Source: Desulfobulbaceae bacterium | Lineage (GTDB): Bacteria; Desulfobacterota; Desulfobulbia; Desulfobulbales; Desulfocapsaceae | DNA length: 45,832 bases | Reading direction: 5' to 3' | NCBI GenBank assembly: GCA_020049575.1 | Contig: JAIFKM010000036.1 | Span: 1 to 45,832 of the forward strand | Part shown: positions 44,557 to 45,832 of the stretch, one piece after another | Position numbering within the stretch: position 1 is the stretch's first letter | Layout of the letters: each line of letters begins with the position of its first letter | The notes under the pieces: model-generated | Seen by the model: the letters and a program-made list of their open reading frames with translations, nothing else | Told to the model about the DNA's origin: nothing | Database searches by the model: none | Made by a program: the position numbers and the translations under genes

Positions 44557-45342
44557 TTAACACTTCAAACGCTTCTCTACATAGCTATTGACGAAATCAA
44601 CCGCTTCTCGAAGCAGTGGTGTATCAGGTAGAGATGCGGCGAGTAAACCGATATTGTCTCGCTCCCTTAAAATCTCAAAAGTTGGCCGGAAATTTATGTC
44701 AAACACCCAACTCATCTGCAGTACCTTGAACTCATTGATAGTTTTTAGCTTTGTGTAATTCATGATCTGTCCATCAAGCAACATGTGGTAGACCTCTTCC
44801 CGTACCAGACTGTCTGCCCCCAATCCGAGAGTAATCACAGGATTTCGCAAAGATTCTGGCATTTGGAAGTGCTCGGACATGACCCGTAAGATATCAACCT
44901 TATCGGCATCACGGATGAGTTGGCAATGAAGCAAGGTTTCCGGATCAAGATTTCCTGGGATACGGAGCCGGTTATGAAAGAAAATAGCTCGACTGATGAT
45001 TTGGCGTTCGGGAAAATTCAGCGTGTGGAGGACGTGATGACGATTCAACTCCCAAATCGAAAGTTTGGCATGATTATCCGAATCAGGATCACGAAAGGTT
45101 CGGTATTTTTGATACTGGGGAAACCGACCGATGTCGTGAAATAAGGCTGTCACGTAAGCTATCCGGGTATTGTTTTCCAAAAGACCAATACCTGATGAAA
45201 TCCGTTCAATGGCTTCACAAACACGGAAGGTGTGAGCTTCCTTCAGGTCCAGACATTGTTGATGCAAGGGGTCTACTTCTTGGAAAGTTCGAATATATTG
45301 TTTCGCCCATTCTTTGAAAAAATTGTACTGATCGTCATTCAT
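44557..45342 (-). CDS. HD-domain phosphohydrolase
   Basis: A 261-residue cytoplasmic HD-superfamily protein. Metal ligands are visible as His37 (EAHTFRVC), His69-Asp70 (ALFHDIGRF), probable His91 (DNHAKLS), His123 (IFFHNRL) and Asp145 or Asp147 (LIRDADKVDIL). This matches the HDc domain with its extra histidines, as in metal-dependent nucleotide phosphohydrolases. The C-terminal third (VLQMSWVFDINFRPTFEILR) is a helical extension. The substrate is unknown. It stands alone; no strong ribosome binding site is seen at 45342. Confidence 0.88.
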   Translation of the reverse strand: MNDDQYNFFKEWAKQYIRTFQEVDPLHQQCLDLKEAHTFRVCEAIERISSGIGLLENNTRIAYVTALFHDIGRFPQYQKYRTFRDPDSDNHAKLSIWELNRHHVLHTLNFPERQIISRAIFFHNRLRIPGNLDPETLLHCQLIRDADKVDILRVMSEHFQMPESLRNPVITLGLGADSLVREEVYHMLLDGQIMNYTKLKTINEFKVLQMSWVFDINFRPTFEILRERDNIGLLAASLPDTPLLREAVDFVNSYVEKRLKC

Positions 45343-45638
45343 GGTGAATATTTAACAGATTGGAATATTGAGAGGATTTGACTGCAGAAGGCGAGTTTTG
45401 CAATTTTATCCTCCATCTCTCACGGCAAGAAATAAATGTATCTAAAAACTGAACATATCACACCAATTTCTTTGAATTTATTTTATATTAGAACATGATC
45501 GACGATAGATTATAGAAATCATTTCACATCAACCATAGGAAAAATCACATGACTATCACGAACCAGTAATGTCCAGATAGGATTTTGCAGTACATCCGAC
45601 GTAAATATTTACGCCAAAGGAGTGTTTTTTTCTTGACA

Positions 45639-45665
45639 AAACAATGAGACAGGGTCGCATTGTTT
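45639..45665. promoter_or_regulatory. 27-bp operator-like palindrome with promoter elements
   Basis: AAACAATGAGAC-AGG-GTCGCATTGTTT is an inverted repeat with 11 of 12 arm positions paired. TTGACA lies at 45633-45638, abutting the left arm, and TATAAT at 45677-45682. The size and geometry suit a TetR-type repressor site, but it could equally be the end of an insertion element. The rest of 45343-45638 shows no gene. Confidence 0.45.
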
Positions 45666-45832
45666 CATAATAAACCTATAATTTCAATTAGTTATGAAAA
45701 TGCTGCGATCACGGTATGCCAAGCACAAGCACTCGAGAATCCTTTAACCAAAATCCTGAAAGAAGTTCCGCAACTTGTTTCAAGGGGTAACAGACCTCTG
45801 CAAATGGAATTTAAAGACCAGCCCAGCGCACT
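45660..45832 (+). CDS. Partial ORF at right edge, possible transposase start
   Basis: An open frame runs off the window. From about 45690 it reads NAAITVCQAQALENPLTKIL, then KEVPQLVSRGNRPLQMEFKD. From memory, the LTKILKEVPQLVS.GNRPLQM..KDQ block is like the N-terminus of IS4-type transposases. There is no ATG in this frame; TTG at 45660 is the only candidate start upstream, so the start is doubtful. Confidence 0.35.
   Translation, partial: MFHNKPIISISYENAAITVCQAQALENPLTKILKEVPQLVSRGNRPLQMEFKDQPSA

Overview
The window is about 45.8 kb of moderate-GC chromosomal DNA from a Gram-negative bacterium. The evidence is RND efflux genes, a lipoprotein signal, secreted periplasmic proteins, GGDEF signalling, and many AAGGAG-type ribosome binding sites with frequent TTG or GTG starts. 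The mix fits Desulfobacterota or Gammaproteobacteria; no rRNA or housekeeping marker allows a firmer placement. No tRNA, rRNA, CRISPR array or intact insertion sequence was found.

Layout. (1) 1-7.7 kb: small unlinked genes, mostly on the minus strand: a truncated secreted protein, a class III aminotransferase, a Bcr/CflA-type MFS pump, DUF2237, two small secreted proteins (glycine zipper; Arg/Asp-rich) behind a phased triple repeat, DUF1456, a YbaK-type deacylase, a PPOX-fold protein and a flavodoxin, then the decayed remains of a DUF1566 gene. (2) 7.7-18.0 kb, minus strand: a six-gene operon of three transglutaminase-like proteins (one fused to DUF2126), two circularly permuted ATP-grasp proteins and two alpha-E domains (one ATP-grasp/alpha-E pair split, the other fused). 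This is a predicted peptide-bond-forming and cleaving system and the most interesting part of the window. (3) 18.1-26.9 kb: a transposase remnant, a two-component-propeller/GGDEF diguanylate cyclase, and an RND adaptor-pump pair ending at a clear terminator. (4) 26.9-33.1 kb: a VOC protein and its likely WYL regulator; a HisKA_2-type histidine kinase next to a REC-kinase-REC hybrid; a metallophosphoesterase lipoprotein. (5) 33.4-40.7 kb: an exported M20 amidohydrolase and a four-gene PotDABC/YdcSTUV-like ABC transporter, bracketed by copies of an imperfect 0.28-kb direct repeat. (6) 40.8-45.8 kb: a protein that looks like an in-frame NfeD-SPFH deletion fusion, an unknown two-helix membrane protein, a CorA transporter with foreign-looking codon use, an HD-domain protein, and an operator-like palindrome ahead of an ORF that runs off the end.

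How the genes work together. In the amidoligase operon the ATP-grasp and alpha-E proteins probably ligate amino acids or peptides, and the transglutaminase-fold proteins probably process the product. The second, fused ATP-grasp appears to have lost its nucleotide-binding motifs, which would suit a partner or regulatory role. The amidohydrolase and polyamine/peptide-type ABC importer sit inside the repeat-bounded segment and may have been acquired together. Many scars (transposase, DUF1566, YdcF-like and membrane-protein fragments, the NfeD-SPFH fusion) show that the segment has been rearranged repeatedly.
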